From Bacteroidales bacterium (lineage in GTDB: Bacteria; Bacteroidota; Bacteroidia; Bacteroidales; UBA932), in the NCBI GenBank assembly GCA_017631875.1, contig JAGBSL010000051.1, positions 1 through 43,174 of the forward strand: a DNA stretch of 43,174 nt, in the 5' to 3' direction. Numbering within the stretch: position 1 is the first letter of the stretch; each line of letters begins with the position of its first letter. The notes beneath the pieces are model-generated. The model was not told where the DNA came from. It was given only the letters and a program-made list of their open reading frames with translations, and ran no database searches. The position numbers were made by a program, and so were the translations under genes. Below are positions 8,177 to 16,214 of the stretch, in pieces.

Positions 8177-8905
8177 TTATTTTACTTTTCCATAACGCCT
8201 GTCACGTTTTGAGTAGTATTCAACAGCCGAATGGAACTCTTCCTTCCTGAAATCCGGCCAAAGCGTATCTACAAAAAGTAGCTCTGAGTACGCCCCCTGC
8301 CATAAAAGATAATTACTCAGCCTACATTCTCCCGATGTCCTCACAATCAGGTCAGGATCCGGAATTCCTGCCGTTGCAAGATACTTATCGAAGTCATTTA
8401 TATCCATATCGAGGATATCATCCACCTTCTGAGGGCATTCCAGCATCTCCACAGCCATCTTCTTGGCAGCCTGAAGGATATCCCACTTGCCACTATAGCT
8501 GAGGAATATCACAAGCGTAAGCACCTGATTGCCGGCAGTCATGGCCATGCATGAATCAATAGTCTCATTGAGTTCAGGGGCAAGCCTCTCCCTATTGCCT
8601 ATCACGACAAACCTCACCCCATTCTTGTGAAGGCTGTCCATCTCATTTGCCATAGCCTTGACCATCAAGCCCATAAGGGCTGTAACCTCAGCCTCCGGCC
8701 TATTCCAATTCTCCTCTGAAAATGCATATAACGAAAGGTAGCGAACACCTGCCTCGACCGCAGCCTCAACGCATGCACGCACACTCTCCACACCTTCAAG
8801 ATGACCATAAACACGCTCCTGTCCTCTTTCTTTCGCCCAACGGCCGTTTCCGTCCATGATCAAAGAGACATGAACAGGAGTATTCGGTTGATTCTCTGAT
8901 GCCAT
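8177..8905 (-). CDS. uppS: Isoprenyl transferase (undecaprenyl diphosphate synthase)
   Basis: This cis-prenyltransferase condenses isopentenyl diphosphate with farnesyl diphosphate to make the C55 carrier lipid for peptidoglycan and surface polysaccharides. The 242-residue length is normal. The signature LIMDGNGRWAKERG starts at residue 15, with catalytic Asp 18 and the GNGR diphosphate-binding loop. SLYAFSEENWNRP is near 75-87 and the C-terminal conserved DLIVRTSGECRLSNYLLWQ near 185-203. The usual family sequence is RTSGExRxSNFxLWQ, so this is a good match. It starts one base after the nadK stop, so the two are translated from one mRNA. Its position before bamA puts two envelope functions in one cluster. 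Confidence 0.95.
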   Translation of the reverse strand: MASENQPNTPVHVSLIMDGNGRWAKERGQERVYGHLEGVESVRACVEAAVEAGVRYLSLYAFSEENWNRPEAEVTALMGLMVKAMANEMDSLHKNGVRFVVIGNRERLAPELNETIDSCMAMTAGNQVLTLVIFLSYSGKWDILQAAKKMAVEMLECPQKVDDILDMDINDFDKYLATAGIPDPDLIVRTSGECRLSNYLLWQGAYSELLFVDTLWPDFRKEEFHSAVEYYSKRDRRYGKVK

Positions 8906-8906
8906 T

Positions 8907-9737
8907 TTATCTATTGTTTCTGATATCTTCGCCCCAGAAAAGCTTCTCAGTAAGGGCGTTTATAAAATTAGAGCTGTTAAGCCGGACACGCTTAAGCGAA
9001 AACTGTGCCATACTCATAGTCACCGACGCACCGTCCGGAATCTCAACACATCTGTTATCTGCCGTAAATATAGCCTTTCCATCGCGCGAATGCACCTTGA
9101 ATCTGACAACCGAATCATCAGGAACGATAAGCGGCCTGATATTCAGGTTATGTGATGCTATCGGGGTAATGATCAACGCCTTGGCTCCTGGCATGACAAT
9201 TGGTCCACCGACGCTGAGAGAATAGGCGGTAGAGCCGGCCGATGTCGACAGGATAAGACCGTCTGCCCAATATGTAGGAAGCGAAGTTCCGTTTACTGAG
9301 ACTTCTACGCCAAGGATCGAAGAGCCTGTACGATGGACGGTGAATTCATTGAATGCAAAAGGCCACATGCCTGCATCATCGAAGAACCCGTCCACATCAG
9401 ACTTTGCATGTAGAACCGTCGCTTCCTCCACGACATAATCTCCGTCCAGAAGTGCTTTTGCAACATTTTCAGGTCTGTTTTCCGAAAGGAAACCCAGACG
9501 TCCCAGATTGACTCCCACAACAGGAACGGCACATGGAGCGGCCAATGCTGAAGCCGCCAGAAACGTGCCATCGCCACCCACGCTCAGAAGTATATCCGCA
9601 TCGTCAAGAGCACTCTCTCCCGGCTGCATGACATGAACATCAGCACCAGCCTGACGTAGTTCGGACATAAGGCAGTCCACTCTTCCGTCATTGAGCACAG
9701 ACTCATCAGTCACACCAATATAAACATATGCTTTCAT
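8907..9737 (-). CDS. nadK: NAD kinase
   Basis: NadK phosphorylates NAD to NADP, the cofactor used by NADP-type glutamate dehydrogenase and by thioredoxin reductase elsewhere in the window. The 276-residue protein has the kinase loop LLSVGGDGTFL (GGDGT at 54-58), NLGRLGFLS near 79-87, and the conserved TPIASHNLNIRPLIVPD segment near 190-206. These are diagnostic of the family. The gene diverges from pdxJ across 113 bases that hold oppositely directed TAnnTTTG elements and a palindrome, and it is followed after one base by uppS. The ATG start at 9737 gives MKAYVYIGV, the expected beta strand. Confidence 0.95.
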   Translation of the reverse strand: MKAYVYIGVTDESVLNDGRVDCLMSELRQAGADVHVMQPGESALDDADILLSVGGDGTFLAASALAAPCAVPVVGVNLGRLGFLSENRPENVAKALLDGDYVVEEATVLHAKSDVDGFFDDAGMWPFAFNEFTVHRTGSSILGVEVSVNGTSLPTYWADGLILSTSAGSTAYSLSVGGPIVMPGAKALIITPIASHNLNIRPLIVPDDSVVRFKVHSRDGKAIFTADNRCVEIPDGASVTMSMAQFSLKRVRLNSSNFINALTEKLFWGEDIRNNR

Positions 9738-9761
9738 GGAAAGTTATTTGCAATAAGATGT

Positions 9762-9769
9762 CAAAAATA
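9762..9769 (-). promoter_or_regulatory. -7 promoter element of nadK-uppS
   Basis: TATTTTTG on the minus strand, 24 bases upstream of the nadK ATG. It matches TAnnTTTG, but the region is AT-rich and chance matches are easy. Confidence 0.4.
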
Positions 9770-9772
9770 GCA

Positions 9773-9790
9773 CAATATTCTTTAATATTG
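9773..9790. promoter_or_regulatory. Palindrome between the nadK and pdxJ promoters
   Basis: CAATATT and AATATTG form a 7-4-7 inverted repeat between the two divergent -7 elements. It has the size and position of a repressor site but could be a chance AT-rich palindrome. Confidence 0.35.
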
Positions 9791-9801
9791 AAGTTTATTA
9801 T

Positions 9802-9809
9802 TATTTTTG
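9802..9809 (+). promoter_or_regulatory. -7 promoter element of pdxJ
   Basis: TATTTTTG matches TAnnTTTG, 41 bases before the pdxJ ATG. No convincing -33 TTTG. Confidence 0.4.
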
Positions 9810-9850
9810 TGAGTTCAAACATCGTCCAAAAGCGATTAAATCACAATGCC

Positions 9851-10570
9851 ATGACACGATTAAGCGTCAACATAAACAAGATAGCGACCATCAGGAACGC
9901 CAGAGGCGGAAAAATGCCCGACGTGACTGCTGCAGCGGTAAACTGCGAGAAGTTCGGTGCGGAAGGCATCACCGTACACCCACGTCCTGATGAAAGACAT
10001 ATCAGGTATTCGGACGTAAGAGAAATCAGACCGCTGATAACCACCGAATTCAATATCGAAGGTAATCCTATACAGTCATTCATGGACCTGGTGCTTGAAG
10101 TAATACCAGATCAGGTCACCCTCGTACCGGACGCAGTCGATGCCATAACTTCCAATGCGGGATGGGACACTGTCAGGAACCGGAGCTTTCTGACTGAGGT
10201 ATGTTCCGAATTCAAGAAGAAAGGCATCAGGACATCAATCTTCATCGGTGCAGATCCACGCATGGCCGAAGGTGCTGCCCTCTGCGGCGCAGACAGGGTC
10301 GAGCTGTATACAGAGCCTTATGCCGACATGTATCCGACTGATCCTCAGGCAGCTGTCGCAGACTTCATCAAGGCAGCAGAGGCAGCAAGAGAGTGCGGCC
10401 TTGGGCTCAATGCCGGCCATGACCTGAACCTGGACAACCTCGAATTCTTCATAAGAAACATACCATGGACAGACGAAGTTTCCATCGGCCACGCCATTAT
10501 CAGCGACGCCCTGTACATGGGACTCGAACAAACTATCCAGGCATACCTGTCCAAAGTTAAAATTTTTTAA
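9851..10570 (+). CDS. pdxJ: Pyridoxine 5'-phosphate synthase
   Basis: PdxJ condenses 1-deoxy-D-xylulose 5-phosphate with 3-amino-2-oxopropyl phosphate to give pyridoxine 5'-phosphate, the last ring-forming step of the DXP-dependent vitamin B6 route. The start is the ATG at 9851 (MTRLSVNINKIATIRNARGG), which gives 239 residues, the family length. The open frame extends upstream, but that extension has no family similarity and overlaps the promoter. Visible motifs are the N-terminal LSVNINKIATIRNARGG, AEGITVHPRPDERHI at about 37-51 and the C-terminal LNAGHDLNLDNL near 201 and SIGHAIISDALYMGL near 219-233. The next gene has its own TAnnTTTG element overlapping the pdxJ 3' end. Confidence 0.95.
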   Translation: MTRLSVNINKIATIRNARGGKMPDVTAAAVNCEKFGAEGITVHPRPDERHIRYSDVREIRPLITTEFNIEGNPIQSFMDLVLEVIPDQVTLVPDAVDAITSNAGWDTVRNRSFLTEVCSEFKKKGIRTSIFIGADPRMAEGAALCGADRVELYTEPYADMYPTDPQAAVADFIKAAEAARECGLGLNAGHDLNLDNLEFFIRNIPWTDEVSIGHAIISDALYMGLEQTIQAYLSKVKIF

Positions 10571-10571
10571 C

Positions 10572-10579
10572 TACCTTTG
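10572..10579 (+). promoter_or_regulatory. -7 promoter element of the OmpH-like lipoprotein gene
   Basis: TACCTTTG begins 2 bases after the pdxJ stop and 75 bases before the next ATG. The leader it would produce contains a small GC-rich hairpin, CGCGCA with TGCGCG around a five-base loop (10592-10608). Confidence 0.5.
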
Positions 10580-10646
10580 CATCTTACGCCGCGCGCACGC
10601 TATGCGCGTAACCCAGATATAAAACAATATAAACTATTAATACAAA

Positions 10647-11288
10647 ATGAAAAAGACAACTCACATCCTCGGCGCACTTGCCATGTGCGCTGTTGTAGCA
10701 TTCGCAGCTTCATGCAACCAGACAAAGACAGCCGAAAACGCAGAGGCAACCGCAACAGAGTCTACAGAAGCATGCGCACCTAAGGGCGCTATCGTATACA
10801 TTGACATGACCAGACTCATGGCGGAGTATGACATGGCTAACGACCTTAGAGCAGTAGTGGAGACAAAGGTAAGCGAGATTCAGGCTGAAATCACAAGAAG
10901 GGAGACCAACCTTGCAAACGCAGTAGCAAGATATCAGGAGAAGGCGCAGAAGGGTCTCATGACCAGAACTGTAGCTGAGGTAGAGGCTGAGAAGCTCCAG
11001 AAGCAGGAGATTGAGTTCAACAACTACGCAAACCAGAAGAACAACGAGATCAACGAGGAACTTCTCGTAATGAACAATCAGATCAACGATGCTATCATTA
11101 CATTTGTGAAGAAGTTCAACGAGGAAAAGCAGTACGCTATGATCCTGGTTTCTCAGGGCGATGTAGAGGGTGACGGCATGGTTACACTCTCTGCTCCTGT
11201 CCTCACAGCAGACCCTTCACTCGACATAACTGACGAGGTGCTTGCTGGTCTCAACGAAGAGTATATTGCATCTAAGAACGCAAACTAA
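10647..11288 (+). CDS. OmpH/Skp-like lipoprotein
   Basis: The 213-residue protein starts with a lipoprotein signal peptide, MKKTTHILGALAMCAVVAFAASC, with Cys 23 the likely lipidated residue, then a low-complexity acidic linker. From about residue 47, IVYIDMTRLMAEYDMA resembles the beginning of the OmpH family. It is followed by a long charged helical segment (about 65-155) and a C-terminal beta part, YAMILVSQGDV. This matches the Skp fold, but membrane-anchored by lipid instead of soluble. A role in holding envelope proteins is inferred from the family. It is the second Skp-like protein in the window. The glycosyltransferase start follows seven bases after its stop. Confidence 0.8.
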   Translation: MKKTTHILGALAMCAVVAFAASCNQTKTAENAEATATESTEACAPKGAIVYIDMTRLMAEYDMANDLRAVVETKVSEIQAEITRRETNLANAVARYQEKAQKGLMTRTVAEVEAEKLQKQEIEFNNYANQKNNEINEELLVMNNQINDAIITFVKKFNEEKQYAMILVSQGDVEGDGMVTLSAPVLTADPSLDITDEVLAGLNEEYIASKNAN

Positions 11289-11295
11289 TCGAAAA

Positions 11296-12417
11296 TTGAA
11301 GATAGCCATACTGTCCTGTTTCTATCCCTACAGAGGAGGAATCTCTCAGTTTAACGCATGTCTGTTCGAAGAACTGAGCAAAGAGCATATTGTCAAGGCA
11401 TTTAACTTCAAGAGACAATATCCCGAGTTCCTCTTTCCCGGAAAGACCCAACATGTGACAGCAGACGATGAGGCCGTACCGGTGGAGAGCGAATCCCTGC
11501 TGGATACGGCCAATCCTCTTTCTTACGGCAGCACATACAGACAGATCCACGACTGGAACCCTGACGTACTGATTGTGAGATACTGGATGTCGTATTTCGC
11601 CCCGTCGCTTGGCTATATAACACGCAGGATGAAGAAGCACTGCAAAGTCATCTCCATCCTCGACAACGTAATACCGCACGAGCCTCACTTCTTTGACGCA
11701 CCGCTGACAAAATACTTTCTCAAGGGAAGCACCGGAAGCGTGACACTTTGCGAGGCCGTATCGAAAGACCTGCTGGCGCTCAAGCCTGATGCAGACTACA
11801 CTGTGATACAGCACCCTCTATACTCCCACTTCGGAGAAAAGATGGAAAGGAGCAAGGCTGAGCAACTGCTCGGTCTGGAACAAGGCAAGAAGAACATATT
11901 ATTCTTCGGTCTCATAAGGGCATACAAGGGTCTGGACATCCTCCTCGAAGCGTTCGGTATGCTTCCGGAAGGATACCAACTCATAATTGCAGGAGAGCCA
12001 TACGGTTCATACGAAAAATATCAGCAGATCATCGACAGACTGCCTAACAAGGACAAGATACACTCAGACCTAAAGTACATTAAGGATTCTGAGGTAAGCA
12101 AGTACTTCTCTGCCGCCGATCTTGCAGTCCTCCCATACAGGAGCGCAACCCAAAGCGGAATCAGTTCGGTGTCATATCACTTCGAAGTACCGATGATCGT
12201 CACCGACGTAGGAGGCCTTAAGGAAACCATTGGAGACAGAGGCACCGGCATAGTATCACATGAAGGCACTCCAGAAGCAATCTGCAAGGAGATACTCCGA
12301 TATTTCAGCGACAAAGAGATTGCCGCAAGATGCATTGAGAACATACGCCTCGAGAAAGAGAGACTCTCATGGAAAACCTTCGCCCATAGACTTATCGATT
12401 TCATCGAAGGGCTTTAA
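11296..12417 (+). CDS. Glycosyltransferase, GT4-like (TTG start)
   Basis: This is a GT-B-fold glycosyltransferase that probably transfers a sugar from a nucleotide sugar during surface glycan synthesis. The protein reads KIAILSCFYPYRGGISQFN right after a TTG codon at 11296, the expected first strand of the fold. The only in-frame ATG upstream (11242) would overlap the preceding gene by 47 bases and add residues without family similarity, so TTG is the likely start, giving 373 residues. The C-terminal half has KKNILFFGLIRAYKGLDILLEAF and the conserved E-containing segment near FEVPMIVTDVGGLKE, which binds the donor in GT4 enzymes. Donor and acceptor are unknown. The next gene starts 10 bases after its stop. 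Confidence 0.8.
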   Translation: MKIAILSCFYPYRGGISQFNACLFEELSKEHIVKAFNFKRQYPEFLFPGKTQHVTADDEAVPVESESLLDTANPLSYGSTYRQIHDWNPDVLIVRYWMSYFAPSLGYITRRMKKHCKVISILDNVIPHEPHFFDAPLTKYFLKGSTGSVTLCEAVSKDLLALKPDADYTVIQHPLYSHFGEKMERSKAEQLLGLEQGKKNILFFGLIRAYKGLDILLEAFGMLPEGYQLIIAGEPYGSYEKYQQIIDRLPNKDKIHSDLKYIKDSEVSKYFSAADLAVLPYRSATQSGISSVSYHFEVPMIVTDVGGLKETIGDRGTGIVSHEGTPEAICKEILRYFSDKEIAARCIENIRLEKERLSWKTFAHRLIDFIEGL

Positions 12418-12427
12418 ATATACGAAT

Positions 12428-14113
12428 ATGGACAGAATCAAGATATCAAGGATGATCACAGTCGTGGCACTGCTTCTGACATTTGCCGCAGCCGCCGGAG
12501 CACAGGAATACGTTGCACCTCCTGTGGAAGTTTCAGACCAGAAAGTCAAGAAAGACGGAAAGGTCTACTATAGCCATGTCGTACAGGAAAGACAGACATT
12601 ATACTCCATCAGCAAGGCATATAATGTCACTCAGGACGAGATCCTCGAAGCGAACCATGGTCTTAGGGAAAGCGGCCTGAAGAAGAACTCCATCATCATG
12701 ATTCCGGTTCAGTCTGAAGCACCTGCCATGAAGGATATTCCTCAGCAGGAGACAGTGGAAAGTGTGCAAGAACCTATCCAGGAGCCTGCTCAGCCATCGC
12801 TCCAGAAGATTCATGTCGTAAGATGGTATGAAACCTTGAAGGACATTGCAGATAGATACAATGTTTCAGAAAGCGCCATCATTGCTGCGAACAAGCTTAA
12901 GGATGGAAAGATAAAGAACAGGCAGAAGCTGATCATTCCGACCGAGGTCTACGCGCAGTCAATCACACCAGAGATGCCGGCAGAAGAAAAAGTGTCGGAG
13001 GAAGAGGAAGACAACATGGATCTCGAGACAGCTTTCGATAATGACGATAATCAGGAAGAAGCCACTCAGGAATACATTTCCAAAAGCCATATTCAGGCAA
13101 CTGTCCTGCTGCCTCTCAAAGCAACCGGCAGCACTTCCAGCAAGAGCAATATGGACTTCTACAGCGGAGTACTCCTTGCTGCAAGGGAGATGGGCGAAAG
13201 CGGCGTGGACATAGATATGAGCGTATATGATATTGCAAACGGTTCATATGGAGCAACAAAGAGCGAGCTGGAGTCCAGTGATATCATCATAGGACCTGTA
13301 GCAGCGGCTGACATCACCCGTATCTACGCCGTCGCTCCAGGTATAAAGGCACTCATATCTCCTCTGGACCCGAAGGCCGAACAGCTTTGCCAGACATACA
13401 GTACAATGATTCATGCTCCTGCGTCTCGTATGGCACAATATGAAGATCTGGCGCAGTGGATCAAGGAGGACCTTATGCCAGGTGACAGAGTTATCGTAAT
13501 TTCGGAGAAGGAGGCAAGAAAGGGAGACGAAGGCAAGCTCCTGCGTGCAGCAATAGACTCGGCATATATCGAGTACATACCACTGGCTTATAGTATCCTT
13601 GAAGGAAGAAAGATACAGGAGCCTCTGGAGGCAAAGATGACAGCTGAAGGCACTAACAGAGTAATCATAGCATCAGAGAGCGAAGCATTCGTAAACGATG
13701 CGGTCAGAAACCTCAACCTTACAATCCACAATAAATTCAAAGTTGTGCTATACGCTCCGGCAAAAATCCGCACGTTCGAGACTATTGAGATAGAGAACTT
13801 CCACAACACAAACCTACACGCCAGCCTGACATATTACATCGACTACAGCAATGCTGATGCAAAGCAGTTCGTAAAGAAGTACAGGGCTCTCTTCAATACC
13901 GAGCCAACGCAATTTGCCTTCCAGGGCTATGATGTAGCAAAATACTTCATCGGCCTGTGCGCCAAATATGGAGATGCATGGATGCACCATACAGAGGATA
14001 CTTTGATGCTACAAAGTACATTCAACATCAAACCAGTTGGGAACGGGTACATAAACAACGGAATCCGAAGAATAGTATACGGACCGGATTATTCGGTAAT
14101 GGTTGTAGAATAA
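12428..14113 (+). CDS. Exported LysM protein with periplasmic-binding-like domain
   Basis: The start ATG at 12428 (MDRIKISRMITVVALLLTFAAAAGAQ) gives a signal peptide and 561 residues; the frame is open further upstream but that part lies inside the glycosyltransferase gene. Two LysM modules are visible, YSHVVQERQTLYSISKAYNV and IHVVRWYETLKDIADRYNV, at about residues 48-95 and 125-172, which bind the glycan backbone of peptidoglycan. An acidic linker follows. The C-terminal part from about 215 (ATVLLPLKATGSTSSKSN onward, with FYSGVLLAAREMG) resembles type-1 periplasmic binding proteins, as in many Bacteroidetes LysM proteins. Its ligand is unknown; some relatives may have lost ligand binding. 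The gene converges on recN, and its stop codon touches their shared hairpin. Confidence 0.8.
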   Translation: MDRIKISRMITVVALLLTFAAAAGAQEYVAPPVEVSDQKVKKDGKVYYSHVVQERQTLYSISKAYNVTQDEILEANHGLRESGLKKNSIIMIPVQSEAPAMKDIPQQETVESVQEPIQEPAQPSLQKIHVVRWYETLKDIADRYNVSESAIIAANKLKDGKIKNRQKLIIPTEVYAQSITPEMPAEEKVSEEEEDNMDLETAFDNDDNQEEATQEYISKSHIQATVLLPLKATGSTSSKSNMDFYSGVLLAAREMGESGVDIDMSVYDIANGSYGATKSELESSDIIIGPVAAADITRIYAVAPGIKALISPLDPKAEQLCQTYSTMIHAPASRMAQYEDLAQWIKEDLMPGDRVIVISEKEARKGDEGKLLRAAIDSAYIEYIPLAYSILEGRKIQEPLEAKMTAEGTNRVIIASESEAFVNDAVRNLNLTIHNKFKVVLYAPAKIRTFETIEIENFHNTNLHASLTYYIDYSNADAKQFVKKYRALFNTEPTQFAFQGYDVAKYFIGLCAKYGDAWMHHTEDTLMLQSTFNIKPVGNGYINNGIRRIVYGPDYSVMVVE

Positions 14114-14161
14114 ATGCAAAAGAGTTATTAAAGTCTAGCACTTTAATAACTCTTTTGCATT
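14113..14161. terminator. Bidirectional hairpin holding the stops of the LysM gene and recN
   Basis: Positions 14113-14134 and 14140-14161 are a perfect 22-bp inverted repeat around a 5-base loop (CTAGC). The last base of the LysM gene stop TAA is in the left edge. The recN codons for NAKELLK form the right arm and the recN stop lies in the loop. AT-rich outer stems give U-rich 3' ends on both strands. Confidence 0.85.
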
Positions 14162-15805
14162 AGCTATTGCTGCGTCCGTCAGGACGGAGCCGCTTAACAT
14201 TCGGGCGACCTCTAATACGCGGTCATCATCCTTAAGTCTGCTTATTGTGGAAACTGCCTTGGAGGTAGCTGGATCGATTTCCTTTGAGACGACATAATGG
14301 GCATGGCCCTTTGCTGCCACCTGCGGAAGGTGGGTAATGGCAAATACCTGCATATACTCGCCCATCTGGCATATCATGGATCCCATCTTGTCAGCAACAC
14401 TGCCTGATACTCCTGTATCGATCTCATCAAAGATCATAGTTGGCATTGATGTATAACGAGCCATCATCGCCTTGAGAGCGAGCATGATACGGGACATTTC
14501 ACCGCCTGAAGCGCACTTTGCAACATCTACGGCGTTGCGGCCCGTCGCTGAGAATCTGAATGCGACAGCGTCAGATCCTGTCGCAGAAACAGGAATATCC
14601 ACCAGTTCAACCTCAAAAACCGCATAAGGCATTTCAAGTCCGCGGATTGACGAGGCGATAGCCTCGGAGAAATCCGCAGCAGCCTTGCTGCGTGAGTCAT
14701 GGAGATTCGAGGCGATGCTTCTTACGTGCGCATCCAACTTCGCTATTTCCTTGCGAATATCTTCAGCCTGTTCCTCAAGTCGTGTAGAATCGAACAACTC
14801 TTCCGAGAGTCTGTCCCTTAAAGCAATCAGTTCCAATTCATCTGCACACCCGTGTTTCTTGAGAAGGCCATACAGCATGGACATTCTGGACTCTACCTGT
14901 TCAAGTCTCTCCTGGGACATATCCACTCGAGAATTCATGTCCGATACTTCTGCAAGTATATCGTCAAGTTCAAGCCTGCACGAATCAAGTCTGTCTGCTA
15001 GTTGCGACGCCGCTGGAAGATACCTTCCGACCTTCATCAACATCTTGACAGACTCCTTCAATGAGGAGTCCACAGACATGGAGTCGCCCGACGAAGATGC
15101 GGTAAAGAGTTCCTCCACTCCGCAGAGTCCTGTCTTTATGTCTTCTGCATTGGCAAGCTGCTTCTGCTCTTCTTCGAGCTCTACAAGCTCTCCCTCACGA
15201 AGAGAAGCTGCCTCAAGCTGCCTGTACTGCGCTTCATTATATTCCTTGTCGCTTGCGATTCTCGCTATGCGTGACTCAAGGGCAGTTAATTCGGATTTCT
15301 TAGATATAAGGTCTTTCCACGCTGCTGCACATTCCTGTCGGAGCGTTGTATTGCCTGCATAGTGGTCAAGGATATCAAGCTGGAACTGCTTGTCAGAAAG
15401 CAGAAGAGTCTGATGTTGCGAATGTATATCTATCAGACGAGACGATATCTCCTGAAGGACCGTTACCGGTACTGGAGAGTCATTGACAAACGCTCTCGAT
15501 CGTCCTGAACGGTTTACTACCCTTCTTATTATAAGGTGTCCCTCGTCCCATTCTGCCTCATTTTCCTCGAGAATAGACCTGATAAGCGGATCATCAGTCT
15601 CGAATTCGGCCTCGACAACACAGTTGTCTGCACCCTCCGATACCATAGATGCATCCGCTTTGGCACCTGTCACGAGCGACAGCGCACCAAGGAGAATGGA
15701 CTTTCCGGCTCCGGTCTGCCCCGTAATAATGATCAGACCCTCCGGAAAATCAATCTCCAGAGAGTCTATCAATACAAAGTTCCTGACGTGAAGCCTGGCG
15801 AGCAT
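14135..15805 (-). CDS. recN: DNA repair protein RecN
   Basis: RecN is an SMC-like ATPase that acts early in recombinational repair of double-strand breaks. The 556-residue protein has the Walker A motif IITGQTGAGKSILLGAL at about 26-42, two antiparallel coiled-coil regions at about 160-215 and 270-360, the ABC signature CASGGEMSRIMLALK in the C-terminal half, and Walker B MPTMIFDEIDTGVSG. The C-terminal NAKELL segment is typical of the family, so the coding arm of the terminal hairpin is under protein constraint. It starts six bases after the rpoZ stop and is the last gene of the trxB-bamD-rpoZ-recN run. Confidence 0.95.
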   Translation of the reverse strand: MLARLHVRNFVLIDSLEIDFPEGLIIITGQTGAGKSILLGALSLVTGAKADASMVSEGADNCVVEAEFETDDPLIRSILEENEAEWDEGHLIIRRVVNRSGRSRAFVNDSPVPVTVLQEISSRLIDIHSQHQTLLLSDKQFQLDILDHYAGNTTLRQECAAAWKDLISKKSELTALESRIARIASDKEYNEAQYRQLEAASLREGELVELEEEQKQLANAEDIKTGLCGVEELFTASSSGDSMSVDSSLKESVKMLMKVGRYLPAASQLADRLDSCRLELDDILAEVSDMNSRVDMSQERLEQVESRMSMLYGLLKKHGCADELELIALRDRLSEELFDSTRLEEQAEDIRKEIAKLDAHVRSIASNLHDSRSKAAADFSEAIASSIRGLEMPYAVFEVELVDIPVSATGSDAVAFRFSATGRNAVDVAKCASGGEMSRIMLALKAMMARYTSMPTMIFDEIDTGVSGSVADKMGSMICQMGEYMQVFAITHLPQVAAKGHAHYVVSKEIDPATSKAVSTISRLKDDDRVLEVARMLSGSVLTDAAIANAKELLKC

Positions 15806-15811
15806 GGTATG

Positions 15812-16132
15812 TTACTCCTCGTCCTGCTTTGCCATTCTATAAGCCACATCGCCTTCCTTGAACTCTTCGATAGCTACGAGGCTTGGCTTTGGCTGTCTTT
15901 CATAATATTTAGAGATCTCGATCTGCTCACGATTCTCGAAAACCTCCTCCATTGTGTCGCGGTCGTTCTTGAAATCCTCGAGCTTTCTTGTAAGCTCCTT
16001 CTTCTCTGCGATTGCGATCTGATTCGCTCTCTTAGCGAGGATTACGACTGTCTCATAGATGTTTCCAGTTGGAGCAGCAAGGTCGCTGAGGTCTCTTGTA
16101 ATTGTGTTTGTAGGTGTCTTCTTGTTTGCCAT
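15812..16132 (-). CDS. rpoZ: RNA polymerase omega-like subunit (Bacteroidetes RpoZ)
   Basis: Omega helps assemble and stabilise the beta' subunit of RNA polymerase. The 106-residue protein contains the core helix NIYETVVILAKRANQIA at about 24-40, matching the RPB6/omega fold as annotated in Bacteroidetes. The tail is acidic and probably flexible. It lies between bamD and recN, a common order in this phylum. The 82-base gap to bamD contains a weak ATGGAGG/CCTCCAT inverted repeat. Because of its small size the call rests on the central helix and on gene order. Confidence 0.8.
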   Translation of the reverse strand: MANKKTPTNTITRDLSDLAAPTGNIYETVVILAKRANQIAIAEKKELTRKLEDFKNDRDTMEEVFENREQIEISKYYERQPKPSLVAIEEFKEGDVAYRMAKQDEE

Positions 16133-16214
16133 TTCGTTGTTTTCTTAGTTGTTATGGAGGTAAAATCAAACTCCCTCCATTTTATTATACCCGTCAAATC
16201 TGCTCGGGTTTCAA

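Noticed and set aside
9728..9850. Longer N-terminus for pdxJ from 9728
   Set aside because: The region holds the divergent promoters. PdxJ proteins begin at the RLSVNINKIATIRN segment.
12260..12427. LysM protein starting inside the glycosyltransferase gene
   Set aside because: The signal peptide starts at the ATG at 12428; the upstream part is only an open frame in the wrong phase of another gene.
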